Source of the DNA: Bradyrhizobium sp. 141
Lineage (GTDB): Bacteria > Pseudomonadota > Alphaproteobacteria > Rhizobiales > Xanthobacteraceae
Direction of reading: 5' to 3'
Length of the DNA stretch: 64,000 bases
NCBI RefSeq assembly: GCF_023074055.1
Contig: NZ_JADPKR010000097.1
Span: forward strand, 62,001-126,000
Shown here: positions 1-9,377 of the stretch, one piece after another
Layout of the letters: every line of letters starts with the position of its first letter
How positions within the stretch are numbered: the stretch's first letter is position 1
Made by a program: the position numbers and the translations under genes
The notes under the pieces: model-generated
What the model was told of the DNA's origin: nothing
What the model saw: only the letters and a program-made list of their open reading frames with translations
The model's database searches: none

Positions 1-639
1 CTGACCGTTGCAGTGCGCACGGGCGGCGAAGGTGCCGGCGGCGTCAGCCTCCTCCTGATCGAAGGTGACACGCCCGGCCTGTCGCGCACCAAGCTGAAGA
101 AGATGGGCTGGTGGGCCTCCGACACCGCGACGCTGCATTTCGACGAATGCCGCGTGCCGGCCGGAAACCTGATCGGCGAGGAGGGGCAGGGCTTCAAGAT
201 CATCATGCAGAACTTCAACAGCGAGCGCATGGGCATGGCGGCAAGCTGCACCGCCTTCGCCCGCGTCTGCCTCGACGAGGCGGTCGCCTATGCCAGGGAG
301 CGCCAGACCTTCGGCAAGCCGCTCGCGCAGCACCAGGTGATCCGCCACAAGATCGTCGACATGGCGCAGAAGGTCGCAGCGTCCCAGTCGATGCTGGAGA
401 TGCTGGCCTGGCGGCTCGAGGAGGGCGAAAGCCCGGTCGCCGAAATCTGCATGATGAAGAACCAGGCGACGCAGACCATGGCCTTCTGCGCCTCCGAGGC
501 AGTGCAGATCTTCGGCGGCGCCGGCTTCATGCGCGGCATCAAGGCCGAGCGCATCTACCGCGAGGTCAAGGTCAACGCCATCGGTGGCGGCACCGAGGAA
601 ATCATGAAGGATCTGGCGTCGCGGCAGATGGGGTTGTAG
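1..639 (+). CDS. Acyl-CoA dehydrogenase, 5'-truncated by window edge
   Basis: The reading frame is open from base 1, so the N-terminal part lies outside the window and 212 codons remain. What is left is the middle beta domain and the C-terminal helical domain of a flavin-dependent acyl-CoA dehydrogenase, which introduces an alpha-beta double bond into an acyl-CoA thioester. Family hallmarks visible are RVPAGNLIGEEGQGF, the helix with ARERQTFGKPL, and the C-terminal FAD/substrate loop IYREVKVNAIGGGTEEIM. A second dehydrogenase and a GST follow on the same strand, so it is probably part of a catabolic operon that starts upstream of the window. Substrate cannot be assigned; the GGGTEE loop occurs in short/branched-chain type enzymes. 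Confidence 0.93.
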   Translation: MTVAVRTGGEGAGGVSLLLIEGDTPGLSRTKLKKMGWWASDTATLHFDECRVPAGNLIGEEGQGFKIIMQNFNSERMGMAASCTAFARVCLDEAVAYARERQTFGKPLAQHQVIRHKIVDMAQKVAASQSMLEMLAWRLEEGESPVAEICMMKNQATQTMAFCASEAVQIFGGAGFMRGIKAERIYREVKVNAIGGGTEEIMKDLASRQMGL

Positions 640-649
640 CCGCATTCTC

Positions 650-736
650 CGTCATGCCCGGGCTCGTCCCGGGCATCCACGTTCTTTCTGCCGGGTGACC
701 AAGCCGTGGATGGCCGGGACAAGCCCGGCCATGACG
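650..736. repeat. Intergenic palindromic repeat, family C copy 1
   Basis: An imperfect inverted repeat whose arms start GTCATGCCCGGGC and end GCCCGGCCATGAC, with inner complementary arms around CATCCACG and CGTGGATGG. Two further copies are at 42666-42750 and 48128-48210. It fills the gap between two acyl-CoA dehydrogenase genes on the same strand. Confidence 0.8.
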
Positions 737-770
737 AGCACATCAGAGATACGAGAGCTGAGCTGACAAA

Positions 771-1933
<1,163 letters not shown>

Positions 1934-1934
<1 letters not shown>

Positions 1935-2590
1935 TGATCACGCTCTATCACTGCGACGCCGCGCGCTCGTTTCGCCCGCTCTGGATGCTGGAGGAGATGG
2001 GGCTGTCCTATGAATTGAAGATGCTGCCGTTCCCGCCGCGGGTCTTCGCCAAGGAATACCTAGCCCTCAATCCGCTGGGAACGATCCCCTTCATGGTCGA
2101 CGGCGAGACCAAGATGACCGAATCCTCCGGCATCTGCTACTATCTCGGCATCAAGCACGGCCCGACACCGCTGATAGTGGGGCCGGAGGATCCCGCTTAT
2201 GGGGCCTTCCTGAACTGGATGTATTTCAGCGACGCCACGTTAACCTTCCCGCAGACGCTGGTGCTCCGGTATAGCCAGCTCGAGCCGGAGGAGCGGCGCA
2301 ACCCGCAAGTTGCCGGCGATTACCACAAATGGTTCCTGGGGCGGCTGCGCGCCGTCGAGGCAGCGACGGCCAATGCCGAAACCTTGTGCGCGGGCCGCTT
2401 CACCGCCGCTGACATTGTCATCGGTTACGCCCTTCGCTTGGCCGACAATATCGGCCTCGCCAAGGATTTCGGGCCAAATGTCGCAGCTTATTGGGCGCGG
2501 CTGCAGCAGCGCGACGGTTTCAAGCGTGCCGTTGCTGCGGAGCAAAAGGCCGGCGTCGAGCAGAATGTTGCGCCAAGGGTGAGGGCGTAG
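1934..2590 (+). CDS. Glutathione S-transferase family protein
   Basis: The start is taken at the ATG overlapping the previous stop, giving 218 residues, a typical GST length. The N-terminal thioredoxin-fold domain is seen in MITLYHCDAARSFRPLWMLEE and NPLGTIPFMVDG, with the glutathione gamma-glutamyl contact region MTESSGICYYL at about residues 57-67. The C-terminal helical domain contains FTAADIVIGYALRLAD, the usual N-capping box/hydrophobic staple region. Translational coupling to an acyl-CoA dehydrogenase suggests a role in the same pathway, such as thiol transfer or isomerisation of an unsaturated intermediate, but this is inference. Confidence 0.9.
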
Positions 2591-2663
2591 GCCCGCGAAA
2601 TGGGACTACGGTCTCATTACGGTTCCAGGCAGGCGTCGCATCCTGGAATGCCAACGCTCTGCG

Positions 2664-2699
2664 CGTCATGACAGCGCTATCCCGTCGTGACAGCGCCTA
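2664..2699 (+). promoter_or_regulatory. Direct repeat upstream of AraC-type regulator gene
   Basis: Two near-identical 17-bp direct repeats, CGTCATGACAGCGCTAT at 2664-2680 and CGTCGTGACAGCGCCTA at 2683-2699, share the core TGACAGCGC exactly 19 bp apart. They end 60 bp before the start of the AraC-family gene. AraC/XylS proteins typically bind direct repeats spaced about two helical turns apart, so this is a reasonable candidate autoregulatory site; no binding data exist here. Confidence 0.45.
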
Positions 2700-2759
2700 A
2701 ATTTCCGCTAAGGTGACCTCCGTCCGCAGCGGCCTCAGAGCCGCGCGAGGAGGATCCCC

Positions 2760-3560
2760 ATGGAAGATAAAGGTCGCGAATCCGACCATCTGATGCTGAT
2801 CACGCCGGAGCGGGTATTCTATGCCGGCCTGCTCGGCCGCCCTCGCAAGCGGACCCCCGGCTGCTGCCATGTCTATGTCGCGGTGAAGGGCAGCCTGCAT
2901 CTGACGATCGACGACGTTCACACGTCGGACGAATTGATCGTGACCCTGCCGAACCAGCGGCACACCATCGCCAGTGACTATCGCAGCGTCATCAGCGTGA
3001 CGCTGGAGCCGGAAAGCATGCCGGATGGCATGATCGAGGTCCTGGCCGAGCGGCTGCGAGGGCCGGACAAGGCCGCCTATGCCCGCAAGATCCTGGCCGC
3101 TTACGCGTTGCTGCGCCAGCGTCGCTATGGCGACATCACGACCGCCGAGTTCGACCAGATGTGCTTTGGCGAGGCGCTTCCGCGCCGCGTGCTCGATCCG
3201 CGTGTGACCCGCGCCGTCGCCCGCATCGGGCGGTTCTCCGGCGAGCCGGTGACGGCCGACACCTGCGCGGCGGAAGCAGGGCTCTCGGCTTCGCGCTTCC
3301 TGCATCTGTTCAAGGAAGAGACCGGCATCTCCTTCCGCTCCTTCCGCGCCTGGAAGCGTGCGCGCCACTTGCTGCACTTCGCTAACCAGGACCTCAACCT
3401 CGCCCATCTCGCGCAGGACATCGGTTATCCCGATTCCACGCATTTCAGCCACTCGATCCGCCGCTTCTACGGATTGAAGCCGCGCGCGATCTTCGTCGGC
3501 TCACGCGACCTTGCGATCTACCGCAGCACCGAGACGGTGCGGCTCGCGGAGGCGGGTTAG
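2760..3560 (+). CDS. AraC family transcriptional regulator
   Basis: A 266-residue regulator. The C-terminal third, about residues 160-255, carries the double helix-turn-helix: the first HTH contains AAEAGLSASRFLHLFKEETG and the second LAQDIGYPDSTHFSHSI followed by RRFYGLKP, the classic AraC signature. The N-terminal part is a cupin-like effector domain. ATG at 2760 follows the ribosome binding site GAGGAGG. It stands between the dehydrogenase/GST genes and the BKACE/carboxylase genes, all on the plus strand, so it probably controls this catabolic block. The effector is unknown. Confidence 0.93.
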   Translation: MEDKGRESDHLMLITPERVFYAGLLGRPRKRTPGCCHVYVAVKGSLHLTIDDVHTSDELIVTLPNQRHTIASDYRSVISVTLEPESMPDGMIEVLAERLRGPDKAAYARKILAAYALLRQRRYGDITTAEFDQMCFGEALPRRVLDPRVTRAVARIGRFSGEPVTADTCAAEAGLSASRFLHLFKEETGISFRSFRAWKRARHLLHFANQDLNLAHLAQDIGYPDSTHFSHSIRRFYGLKPRAIFVGSRDLAIYRSTETVRLAEAG

Positions 3561-3570
3561 CACCGCTCTC

Positions 3571-3660
3571 GTAGGGTGGGCAAAGGCGCAAAGCGCCGTG
3601 CCCACCATCTTTCCCGAATCGCGATAGAGACGTGGGCACGCTTCGCTTTGCCCAACCTAC
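3571..3660. repeat. Intergenic palindromic repeat, family A copy 1
   Basis: A 90-bp imperfect palindrome with outer arms GTAGGGTGGGCAAAG and CTTTGCCCAACCTAC and inner arms GTGCCCAC and GTGGGCAC. The left arm has an internal hairpin GGCGCAAAGCGCC. Further copies lie at 8338-8425, 43986-44075 and 54086-54175. Confidence 0.85.
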
Positions 3661-3760
3661 GAAAGCTTGTCCTTTCTTCAGCTTCTCCGCGCAAGAAGCC
3701 GCATGCCAGCCATCACATGATCGCAACCGTTGAATTCTCAACGTGCGAGACATTTTTGGC

Positions 3761-4627
3761 ATGAGCGACAAGGCCGTCATCACCTGCGCGCTGAACGGCG
3801 TGCTCACCGACCCGAAGCAGCACAACGTGCCCGTGACGCCCGAAGAGATGGCGCGCGAGGCCAAGGCTGCGTTCGATGCCGGCGCGTCCATCATGCACAT
3901 CCATCTGCGCCAGCAGGCGCCGAACAAGGGGCATCTGCCGTCCTGGGAGGTCGCTGTCAGCAAGGAGATCCAGCAGGCGATCCGCGAAGCCTGCCCGGGC
4001 GTGATCATCAATCATACGTCGGGCGTGTCGGGGCCCAACTACTCAGGCGCGCTGGACTGCATCCGCGAGACCAAGCCCGAGATCGCCGCCTGCAACGCCG
4101 GCTCGCTAAATTATTTGAAGGTGAAGGCCGACAATACCTGGGCCTGGCCGCCGATGATGTTCGACAACGCGGTCGAGAAGGTGAAGGACTATCTCGACGT
4201 CATGAACGCGGTCGGCACCATCCCCGAGTTCGAGTGTTTCGACGTCGGTATCGTCCGCTGCGTCGGCATGTACCGCCAGGTTGGCATGTACAAGGGCCCG
4301 CTCGAATATAATTTTGTGATGGGCGTCGCTTCGGGAATGCCGTCGGATCCGGAGTTGCTCCCGATCCTGATCAAGCTGAAGCGTCCCGAGGCGCATTTCC
4401 AGGTCACCGCCATTGGCCGCGAGGAGATCTGGCCGCTGCACCAGCGCTGCGCTGAGCTCGGCGGCCATTTGCGCACCGGTCTCGAAGACGCCTTCTATCT
4501 CGCCGACGGCAAAAAGGTGACATCGAACGGCCAGCTGATCGAGGCCATCGCCGCCTGCGCCCGCCGCGCCGGCCGCGAGATCGCGAGCCCCGCCGAGGCA
4601 AGGAAGATCTTCGGGACGAATCGCTGA
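3761..4627 (+). CDS. BKACE family beta-keto acid cleavage enzyme (DUF849)
   Basis: A 288-residue (beta/alpha)8 enzyme of the DUF849/BKACE family. These enzymes condense a beta-keto acid with acetyl-CoA and split it to acetoacetate and a new acyl-CoA, using Zn2+. Visible family features are VITCALNGVLTDP at the N-terminus, the zinc-binding strand IMHIHLR (His at about residues 46 and 48), the NHTSGVSG loop and FECFDVG. The ATG at 3761 is preferred because MSDKAVITC matches the usual family N-terminus; a GTG 18 bp upstream is in frame and neither has a strong Shine-Dalgarno. The carboxylase genes follow after a palindromic repeat. Context suggests a role in the same acyl-CoA pathway; the keto acid is unknown. 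Confidence 0.9.
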   Translation: MSDKAVITCALNGVLTDPKQHNVPVTPEEMAREAKAAFDAGASIMHIHLRQQAPNKGHLPSWEVAVSKEIQQAIREACPGVIINHTSGVSGPNYSGALDCIRETKPEIAACNAGSLNYLKVKADNTWAWPPMMFDNAVEKVKDYLDVMNAVGTIPEFECFDVGIVRCVGMYRQVGMYKGPLEYNFVMGVASGMPSDPELLPILIKLKRPEAHFQVTAIGREEIWPLHQRCAELGGHLRTGLEDAFYLADGKKVTSNGQLIEAIAACARRAGREIASPAEARKIFGTNR

Positions 4628-4628
4628 A

Positions 4629-4729
4629 CGTCGTTCCGGGGCACGCGAAGCGTGAACTATGGTGCGCAATTGCGCACCTGGGAACCTCGAGATTCCGGGT
4701 TCGATGCTGCGCATCGCCCCGGAATGACG
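4629..4729. repeat. Intergenic palindromic repeat, family D copy 1
   Basis: An imperfect palindrome with outer arms CGTCGTTCCGGGGC and GCCCCGGAATGACG, containing the perfect 14-bp palindrome TGCGCAATTGCGCA at 4663-4676. Related copies lie at 46740-46840 and 62484-62595. Confidence 0.8.
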
Positions 4730-4732
4730 GAG
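4729..4732 (+). promoter_or_regulatory. Ribosome binding site formed at the end of repeat D1
   Basis: The last bases of the family D repeat (ATGACGGAGTAA) contain GGAG at 4729-4732, placed 6 nt before the GTG start at 4739. This decides the GTG start of the carboxylase beta subunit. Confidence 0.6.
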
Positions 4733-4738
4733 TAAACT

Positions 4739-6355
4739 GTGTCCATTCTTGAAAACACCATCTCCCCCGGCAGCGCCGCCTACCAGGCCAACCGCGACGG
4801 CATGCTCGGCCTGATCGACCGCATGCGCGCTCTGGAAGAGCGCACGCGTGCCGCGTCGGCCGCGGCAAAGGACCGCTTCCACAAGCGCGGGCAGTTGCTG
4901 CCGCGCGAGCGCGTCGCGTTGGTGCTCGATCCCGGCGCGCCCTTCATCGAGCTGTCCACGCTCGCCGGCTACATGTTCGACATGCCCGATGCGAACAAGA
5001 GCGTGCCCGGCGGCGGCGTCATCGCCGGCATCGGCTTCGTCTCGGGCATCCGCTGCATGGTCAGCGCTAACGACGCCGGCATCGATGCCGGCGCGCTGCA
5101 ACCTTACGGCCTCGACAAGACGCTGCGTGTGCAGGAGCTCGCGCTGGAGAACAAGCTGCCTTATGTCCAGCTCGTGGAAAGCGCCGGCGCCAATCTGCTG
5201 CGCTACCGCGTCGAGGACTTTGTCCGCGGCGGCAACATCTTCCGCAACCTCGCCCGGCTCTCGGCAGCCGGCCTGCCGGTGGTCACGGTCACGCACGGCT
5301 CGTCCACCGCCGGCGGCGCTTATCAAACGGGTCTGTCCGACTACATCGTCATGGTACGCGGCCGCACGCGTGCTTTCCTTGCGGGTCCGCCGCTGCTGAA
5401 AGCGGCGACCGGCGAGATCGCGACCGAGGAAGAGCTGGGCGGCGCCGAGATGCACACGCAAGTGTCCGGCCTCGGCGACTACCTCGCCGAAGACGATCGC
5501 GATGCGCTTCGCATCGCGCGCGAGATCATGGCGGCGCTGGAATGGGGACGGCCGGGCAAGGCGGCTCCGCAATTCAAGCCGCCGCGCTACGACCAGGACG
5601 AGCTGCTCGGCATCATGCCGATGGACCACAAGCGCACCGTGGACATGCGCCAAGTGATCGCGCGCATCGTCGACGATTCCGATTTCACCGAGATGGCACC
5701 GAATTACGGCCCGGCCACCGTCTGCGGCCATGCCCGCATCGAGGGCCAGGCCATCGGCATCGTCACCAATAACGGCCCGCTCGATCCCGCCGGCGCCAAC
5801 AAGGCGACGCATTTCATCCAGGCCTGCTGCCAGACCCGCACGCCGCTGCTCTATCTCAACAACACCACAGGCTACATGGTCGGCAAAGCCTACGAAGAAG
5901 CCGGGATGATCAAGCACGGCTCGAAGATGATCCAGGCGGTGACGTCGGCCACCGTGCCTCAGATCACCATCTATTGCGGCGCCTCCTTCGGGGCCGGCAA
6001 TTACGGCATGTGCGGCCGCGGCTTCCATCCACGTTTCTGCTTCTCCTGGCCCAACGCCAAGACCGCGGTGATGGGCGGCGAGCAGGCCGCCGAAACCATG
6101 GCGATCGTGACCGAAGCCGCTGCCGCGCGCCGCGGCAAGCCGATCGAGAAGGACAGACTGGACGCCATGAAGGCTGAGATCATCGGCGTGTTCGACGGCC
6201 AGATGGACGTGTTCTCCACCAGTGCGCGCGTGCTCGACGACGGCGTGATCGATCCGCGCGATACCCGTGCCGTGCTGTCCGAAGTGCTCGCGATCTGCCG
6301 TGAGGGCGATGCGCGCACGCCCCAGCGCATGCAATTCTCGGTGGCCCGCCCATGA
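4739..6355 (+). CDS. Acyl-CoA carboxylase carboxyltransferase (beta) subunit
   Basis: 538 residues, starting at GTG 4739 behind GGAG. It is the carboxyltransferase half of a biotin-dependent acyl-CoA carboxylase and transfers CO2 from carboxybiotin to an acyl-CoA. Both crotonase-like halves are present: the N-terminal half with GGGVIAGIG and GGAYQTGLSDYIV, the C-terminal half with NNTTGYMVGKAYEEAGMIKHG and GGSFGAGNYGMCGR-like ASFGAGNYGMCGRGFHPRF, ending in VMGGEQAAETM. Length fits the methylcrotonyl/geranyl-CoA carboxylase beta group (about 535-540) rather than propionyl-CoA carboxylase. The loop FCFSWPNAK differs from the LWMWPNAR usual in methylcrotonyl-CoA carboxylase, so the substrate is left open. 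It overlaps the alpha gene by 4 bp (ATGA). Confidence 0.93.
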   Translation: MSILENTISPGSAAYQANRDGMLGLIDRMRALEERTRAASAAAKDRFHKRGQLLPRERVALVLDPGAPFIELSTLAGYMFDMPDANKSVPGGGVIAGIGFVSGIRCMVSANDAGIDAGALQPYGLDKTLRVQELALENKLPYVQLVESAGANLLRYRVEDFVRGGNIFRNLARLSAAGLPVVTVTHGSSTAGGAYQTGLSDYIVMVRGRTRAFLAGPPLLKAATGEIATEEELGGAEMHTQVSGLGDYLAEDDRDALRIAREIMAALEWGRPGKAAPQFKPPRYDQDELLGIMPMDHKRTVDMRQVIARIVDDSDFTEMAPNYGPATVCGHARIEGQAIGIVTNNGPLDPAGANKATHFIQACCQTRTPLLYLNNTTGYMVGKAYEEAGMIKHGSKMIQAVTSATVPQITIYCGASFGAGNYGMCGRGFHPRFCFSWPNAKTAVMGGEQAAETMAIVTEAAAARRGKPIEKDRLDAMKAEIIGVFDGQMDVFSTSARVLDDGVIDPRDTRAVLSEVLAICREGDARTPQRMQFSVARP

Positions 6356-8328
6356 GGAACGGATCAGTGCAGCACCGGCCGTTCTTCAAGGTTCTGGTCG
6401 CCAATCGCGGCGAGATCGCCTTGCGCGTGATGCGCAGCGCGCGGCAGCTCGGCCTCGGCGTTGTCGCGGTCTATTCGGATGCCGATCGCGACGCGCTCCA
6501 CATGCAACAGGCCGACCAGGCCGTGCGCATCGGCGAAGCCTTGCCGGCGCAATCCTATCTCAACATTCCCGCGATCATCGCCGCCGCCAAGGCAAGCGGC
6601 GCAGATGCCGTCCATCCCGGCTACGGTTTCCTCGCCGAGAACGAAGACTTCGCGCAAGCCTGCAGGGCTGCCGGCCTCGTCTTCATCGGCCCGTCGCCGC
6701 AGGCGATCGAGGCGATGGGCAACAAGGCCGGCGCCAAGGAGATCATGAAGAAGGCCGGCGTTCCCGTCGTGCCGGGCTATCAGGGCGCCGATCAGGGTGA
6801 CGAAGTCATGCTGGCCGAGGCCAAGACGATCGGCTTTCCCGTGATGATCAAGGCGGTCGCCGGTGGCGGCGGCCGCGGCATGCGGCTGGTGACGGACGCG
6901 GCATCCTTCCCGGATGCGCTGCGCAGCGCGCGGTCGGAGGCCAAGGCGGCGTTCGGCGATCCCACGGTGATCCTCGAACGCGCCATCCAGAACCCGCGCC
7001 ACATCGAGATTCAGGTATTCGGCGACAGCCAGGGCAATGCCATCCATCTCGGCGAGCGCGATTGCTCGGTGCAGCGGCGGCACCAGAAGCTGATCGAGGA
7101 GGCGCCGTCGCCGGCCGTGACGCCGGAGCTACGTGCGAAGATGGGCGAGGTTGCCGTCGCTGCCGTCAAGACACTGCGCTATGAGGGCGCCGGCACGCTG
7201 GAATTCCTGCTCGATGCGAGCGGCGAATTCTACTTCATGGAGATGAACACGCGCCTCCAGGTCGAGCATCCCGTGACCGAGGCGATCACCGGGCTCGATC
7301 TGGTCGAGCTGCAGCTGCGTGTCGCGCGCGGCGAGGCGTTGCCGGTGAAGCAGCAGGACATCAAGTTCTCAGGCCATGCCATCGAGGTGCGGCTCTGCTC
7401 GGAAGATGCCGAGCACGACTTCATGCCGCAATCGGGCCGCATGGCGCGCTGGCAGGTGCCTGCAAGCATCCGTGTCGAGCACGCGCTGCAATCGGGTTCG
7501 GAGATCCCGCCGTTCTACGATTCCATGATCGCCAAGGTGATCAGCCATGGCGCCACGCGCGAGGAGGCGAGGGGGCGGCTGATCGTCGGCCTGGAGCAGC
7601 TCACCGCTTTCGGCGTGACCACCAACCAGTCGTTCCTGCTGTCGTGTCTGCGTCATTCCGGCTTTGCCAGGGGCGAGGCGACGACGGCGTTCATCGGCGC
7701 GCATCGCGACGAGCTGCTGGCGCCACGGGCGGACGCTGCATTCGATACGGCGCTGGCTGGCTTGCTGCTCTACGTGACAAATCCGCGCGCGCCTTCCTGG
7801 CGGAGGGGCCGGAGCCTGTCGGCAACGTTCCCTCTGCCGGCGAAAATCGAGATTGCCGGCCAGACGCTGGAGCTCGAAGTCACCCGCGAGCGCGACGGCA
7901 GCTACGCCGTCGCCATCGATGGCAGGCGGGACAGATTTGAGATCGACCAGCTTGATGCCGATGCCATCCGCTTCCGCCACGACGGCGTGATGGACAGCGC
8001 AAAATTCCTGCGCGACGGCGATCGGCTCTATCTCCAGCATCGCGGTATCCCGCTCGCGGTCACAGATCTCACCCTCGCCGCGCCGAAGGCCGCCACAGCC
8101 AACGGCGGTGACGGCAAGGTCCGCGCCGCCATGAACGGCCGTGTCGTCGCCGTCCTGGTCAAGCCGGGCGATCGCGTCTCCGCCGGCCAGCCGGTGCTGA
8201 CGCTGGAAGCGATGAAGATGGAGCACGTCCACAAGGCCGGCATCGACGGCGTCATTGCCGCGGTCGACGTCGCCGAGGGCGAGCAGGTCACGACCGGCAG
8301 GATCGTGGCGGAGATCGGGGCAGGCTAG
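6352..8328 (+). CDS. Acyl-CoA carboxylase biotin carboxylase/carrier (alpha) subunit
   Basis: A 658-residue alpha subunit that carboxylates biotin with ATP and bicarbonate. Residues about 10-460 form the biotin carboxylase: FKVLVANRGEIALRVMRSA, ATP-grasp glycine loop KAVAGGGGRGMRLV, and EMNTRLQVEHPVTE with the catalytic Arg/Glu. After a linker domain, the biotinyl carrier domain ends the protein with the biotin motif EAMKMEHV; the biotinylated lysine is about residue 622. Start codon ATG overlaps the beta subunit stop by 4 bp, so the two are coupled and presumably form one alpha6beta6 enzyme. Length matches methylcrotonyl/geranyl-CoA carboxylase alpha chains. A family A repeat follows the stop. 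Confidence 0.94.
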   Translation: MRNGSVQHRPFFKVLVANRGEIALRVMRSARQLGLGVVAVYSDADRDALHMQQADQAVRIGEALPAQSYLNIPAIIAAAKASGADAVHPGYGFLAENEDFAQACRAAGLVFIGPSPQAIEAMGNKAGAKEIMKKAGVPVVPGYQGADQGDEVMLAEAKTIGFPVMIKAVAGGGGRGMRLVTDAASFPDALRSARSEAKAAFGDPTVILERAIQNPRHIEIQVFGDSQGNAIHLGERDCSVQRRHQKLIEEAPSPAVTPELRAKMGEVAVAAVKTLRYEGAGTLEFLLDASGEFYFMEMNTRLQVEHPVTEAITGLDLVELQLRVARGEALPVKQQDIKFSGHAIEVRLCSEDAEHDFMPQSGRMARWQVPASIRVEHALQSGSEIPPFYDSMIAKVISHGATREEARGRLIVGLEQLTAFGVTTNQSFLLSCLRHSGFARGEATTAFIGAHRDELLAPRADAAFDTALAGLLLYVTNPRAPSWRRGRSLSATFPLPAKIEIAGQTLELEVTRERDGSYAVAIDGRRDRFEIDQLDADAIRFRHDGVMDSAKFLRDGDRLYLQHRGIPLAVTDLTLAAPKAATANGGDGKVRAAMNGRVVAVLVKPGDRVSAGQPVLTLEAMKMEHVHKAGIDGVIAAVDVAEGEQVTTGRIVAEIGAG

Positions 8329-8337
8329 GGCGGTATC

Positions 8338-8425
8338 GTGGGGTGGGCAAAGGCGCATAGCGCCGTGCCCACGAATGCCCAATCGTTTGCGGGATGGTGG
8401 GCACGCTTCGCTTTGCCCGCCCTAC
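8338..8425. repeat. Intergenic palindromic repeat, family A copy 2
   Basis: Same architecture as 3571-3660: left arm GGGTGGGCAAAGGCGC, inner GTGCCCAC, then GTGGGCAC and right arm GCTTTGCCCGCCCTAC. It follows the carboxylase alpha gene by 9 bp and could end its transcript as a hairpin. Confidence 0.85.
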
Positions 8426-8500
8426 GGCACCGCACGGACTGCTAAAAAACACAAGTAATTTCAATTGATTAATTGACTATAGAGCGCCGCGCTTATTTCC

Positions 8501-8517
8501 ATTGAACATTGTTCAAT
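8501..8517. promoter_or_regulatory. Perfect palindromic operator 1
   Basis: ATTGAACATTGTTCAAT is a perfect 7-3-7 inverted repeat, 47 bp upstream of the chosen ATG of the CREST gene. A TTGACT element lies just upstream at 8473-8478. The architecture is that of a small dimeric repressor site (TetR-like); no cognate regulator gene is adjacent. Confidence 0.6.
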
Positions 8518-8531
8518 TTCCCGCTACAAAT

Positions 8532-8548
8532 ATTGAACTATGTTCAAT
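8532..8548. promoter_or_regulatory. Perfect palindromic operator 2
   Basis: ATTGAACTATGTTCAAT has the same perfect 7-bp arms as operator 1 with a different 3-bp spacer, offset by 31 bp (about three helical turns). It ends 16 bp before the ATG at 8565. Conserved arms with variable spacer argue for a genuine protein-binding site. Confidence 0.6.
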
Positions 8549-8564
8549 GCCTTGGAGCCCGTTC

Positions 8565-9377
8565 ATGTTGCGCGCAAATGATCCGAGCCAAGCGACCTCT
8601 TCCATACTCTCCTCAGAGCCCCGCCAGCTCTCGTTTGGTGCCCCGCAAGCCCGCGAAAAATATCTGATCGGTGCGCTACTCGTCCTGGCGCTCGCAGCGC
8701 TTTTGGCGCCTGCGCTGCCTGCCGCCGCCTGGCACATCCCGCACTTTGTCGACAGCCGCGCCTGGCTTGGCATACCCAACGCCGGCGACGTGCTGAGCAA
8801 TCTTGCCTTCCTCGCGATGGGCGTCTGGGGCTTGGAGCGGCTGCGCGCCCGCCATCATGCACCCGTCGGTGTAACCTGGTTCTTCGTGGGACTGATCCTC
8901 ACTTGCCTGGGCTCTGGTTTCTATCATCTGGATCCAGACCTGCCGCAGCGGCTCGTGGCCGACCGTCTCGGCATGGCGGTGGCGTTCGCGGGCTTTCTGG
9001 GCATCGCGGCCAGCGAGCGCATCAGCGTGCGCGCAGGCGAAGCGGTGCTGGTCCTGACAATGGTTGCGGGCCTGCTCGCGGCCTGGGTGGCACGAGAAAA
9101 TCTCACGCCATGGGTGGTGGTGCAGTTCGGCGGCATCGCGCTCGCCGTGGCGCTCGCGTTGACGCGGCCTCGGCCTGGTGCGCTCGGCGTGCCGCTCGGC
9201 GGCGTAATTGTCTTCTATGTGCTCGCCAAGCTTTTCGAGCTCGGTGACGCGACCATCTTCGAAGCGACCGGACACATCGTCTCGGGCCACACCCTCAAGC
9301 ATCTGGCTGCCGCGCTGGCCGCCTGGCCGGTGATCTGGACGCTGCGGCCTATTGACTCCGTCCCGTGCCCTCGTTGA
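8565..9377 (+). CDS. Ceramidase-like (CREST superfamily) integral membrane protein
   Basis: ATG 8565 is chosen because GGAG at 8554-8557 sits 7 nt before it; upstream in-frame TTG (8502) and ATG (8547) lie within the operators. The product has 270 residues with about seven hydrophobic segments. It shows alkaline ceramidase/CREST-type signatures: [11 protein letters not shown] after the first segment, [10 protein letters not shown] in the middle, and [12 protein letters not shown] near the C-terminus, whose His and Asp residues could hold a catalytic zinc as in alkaline ceramidases. Family members are membrane lipid hydrolases; the bacterial substrate is unknown. Its 3' end overlaps the convergent DppF-like gene by 29 bp. 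Confidence 0.75.
   Translation: MLRANDPSQATSSILSSEPRQLSFGAPQAREKYLIGALLVLALAALLAPALPAAAWHIPHFVDSRAWLGIPNAGDVLSNLAFLAMGVWGLERLRARHHAPVGVTWFFVGLILTCLGSGFYHLDPDLPQRLVADRLGMAVAFAGFLGIAASERISVRAGEAVLVLTMVAGLLAAWVARENLTPWVVVQFGGIALAVALALTRPRPGALGVPLGGVIVFYVLAKLFELGDATIFEATGHIVSGHTLKHLAAALAAWPVIWTLRPIDSVPCPR

Noticed and set aside
3728-3743. CGTTGA-ATTC-TCAACG inverted repeat before the BKACE gene
   Set aside because: Short arms (6 bp), single occurrence and overlap with possible start codons; too weak to call an operator.
4106-6334. 742-codon open frame on the minus strand
   Set aside because: It lies antisense to the BKACE and carboxylase beta genes, has His/Ala/Arg-rich low-complexity sequence and no domain; this is a usual GC-rich shadow frame.
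8501-8548. LexA/SOS boxes
   Set aside because: Alphaproteobacterial LexA sites are direct repeats GTTC-N7-GTTC; here GAAC and GTTC are inverted with a 3-bp spacer.
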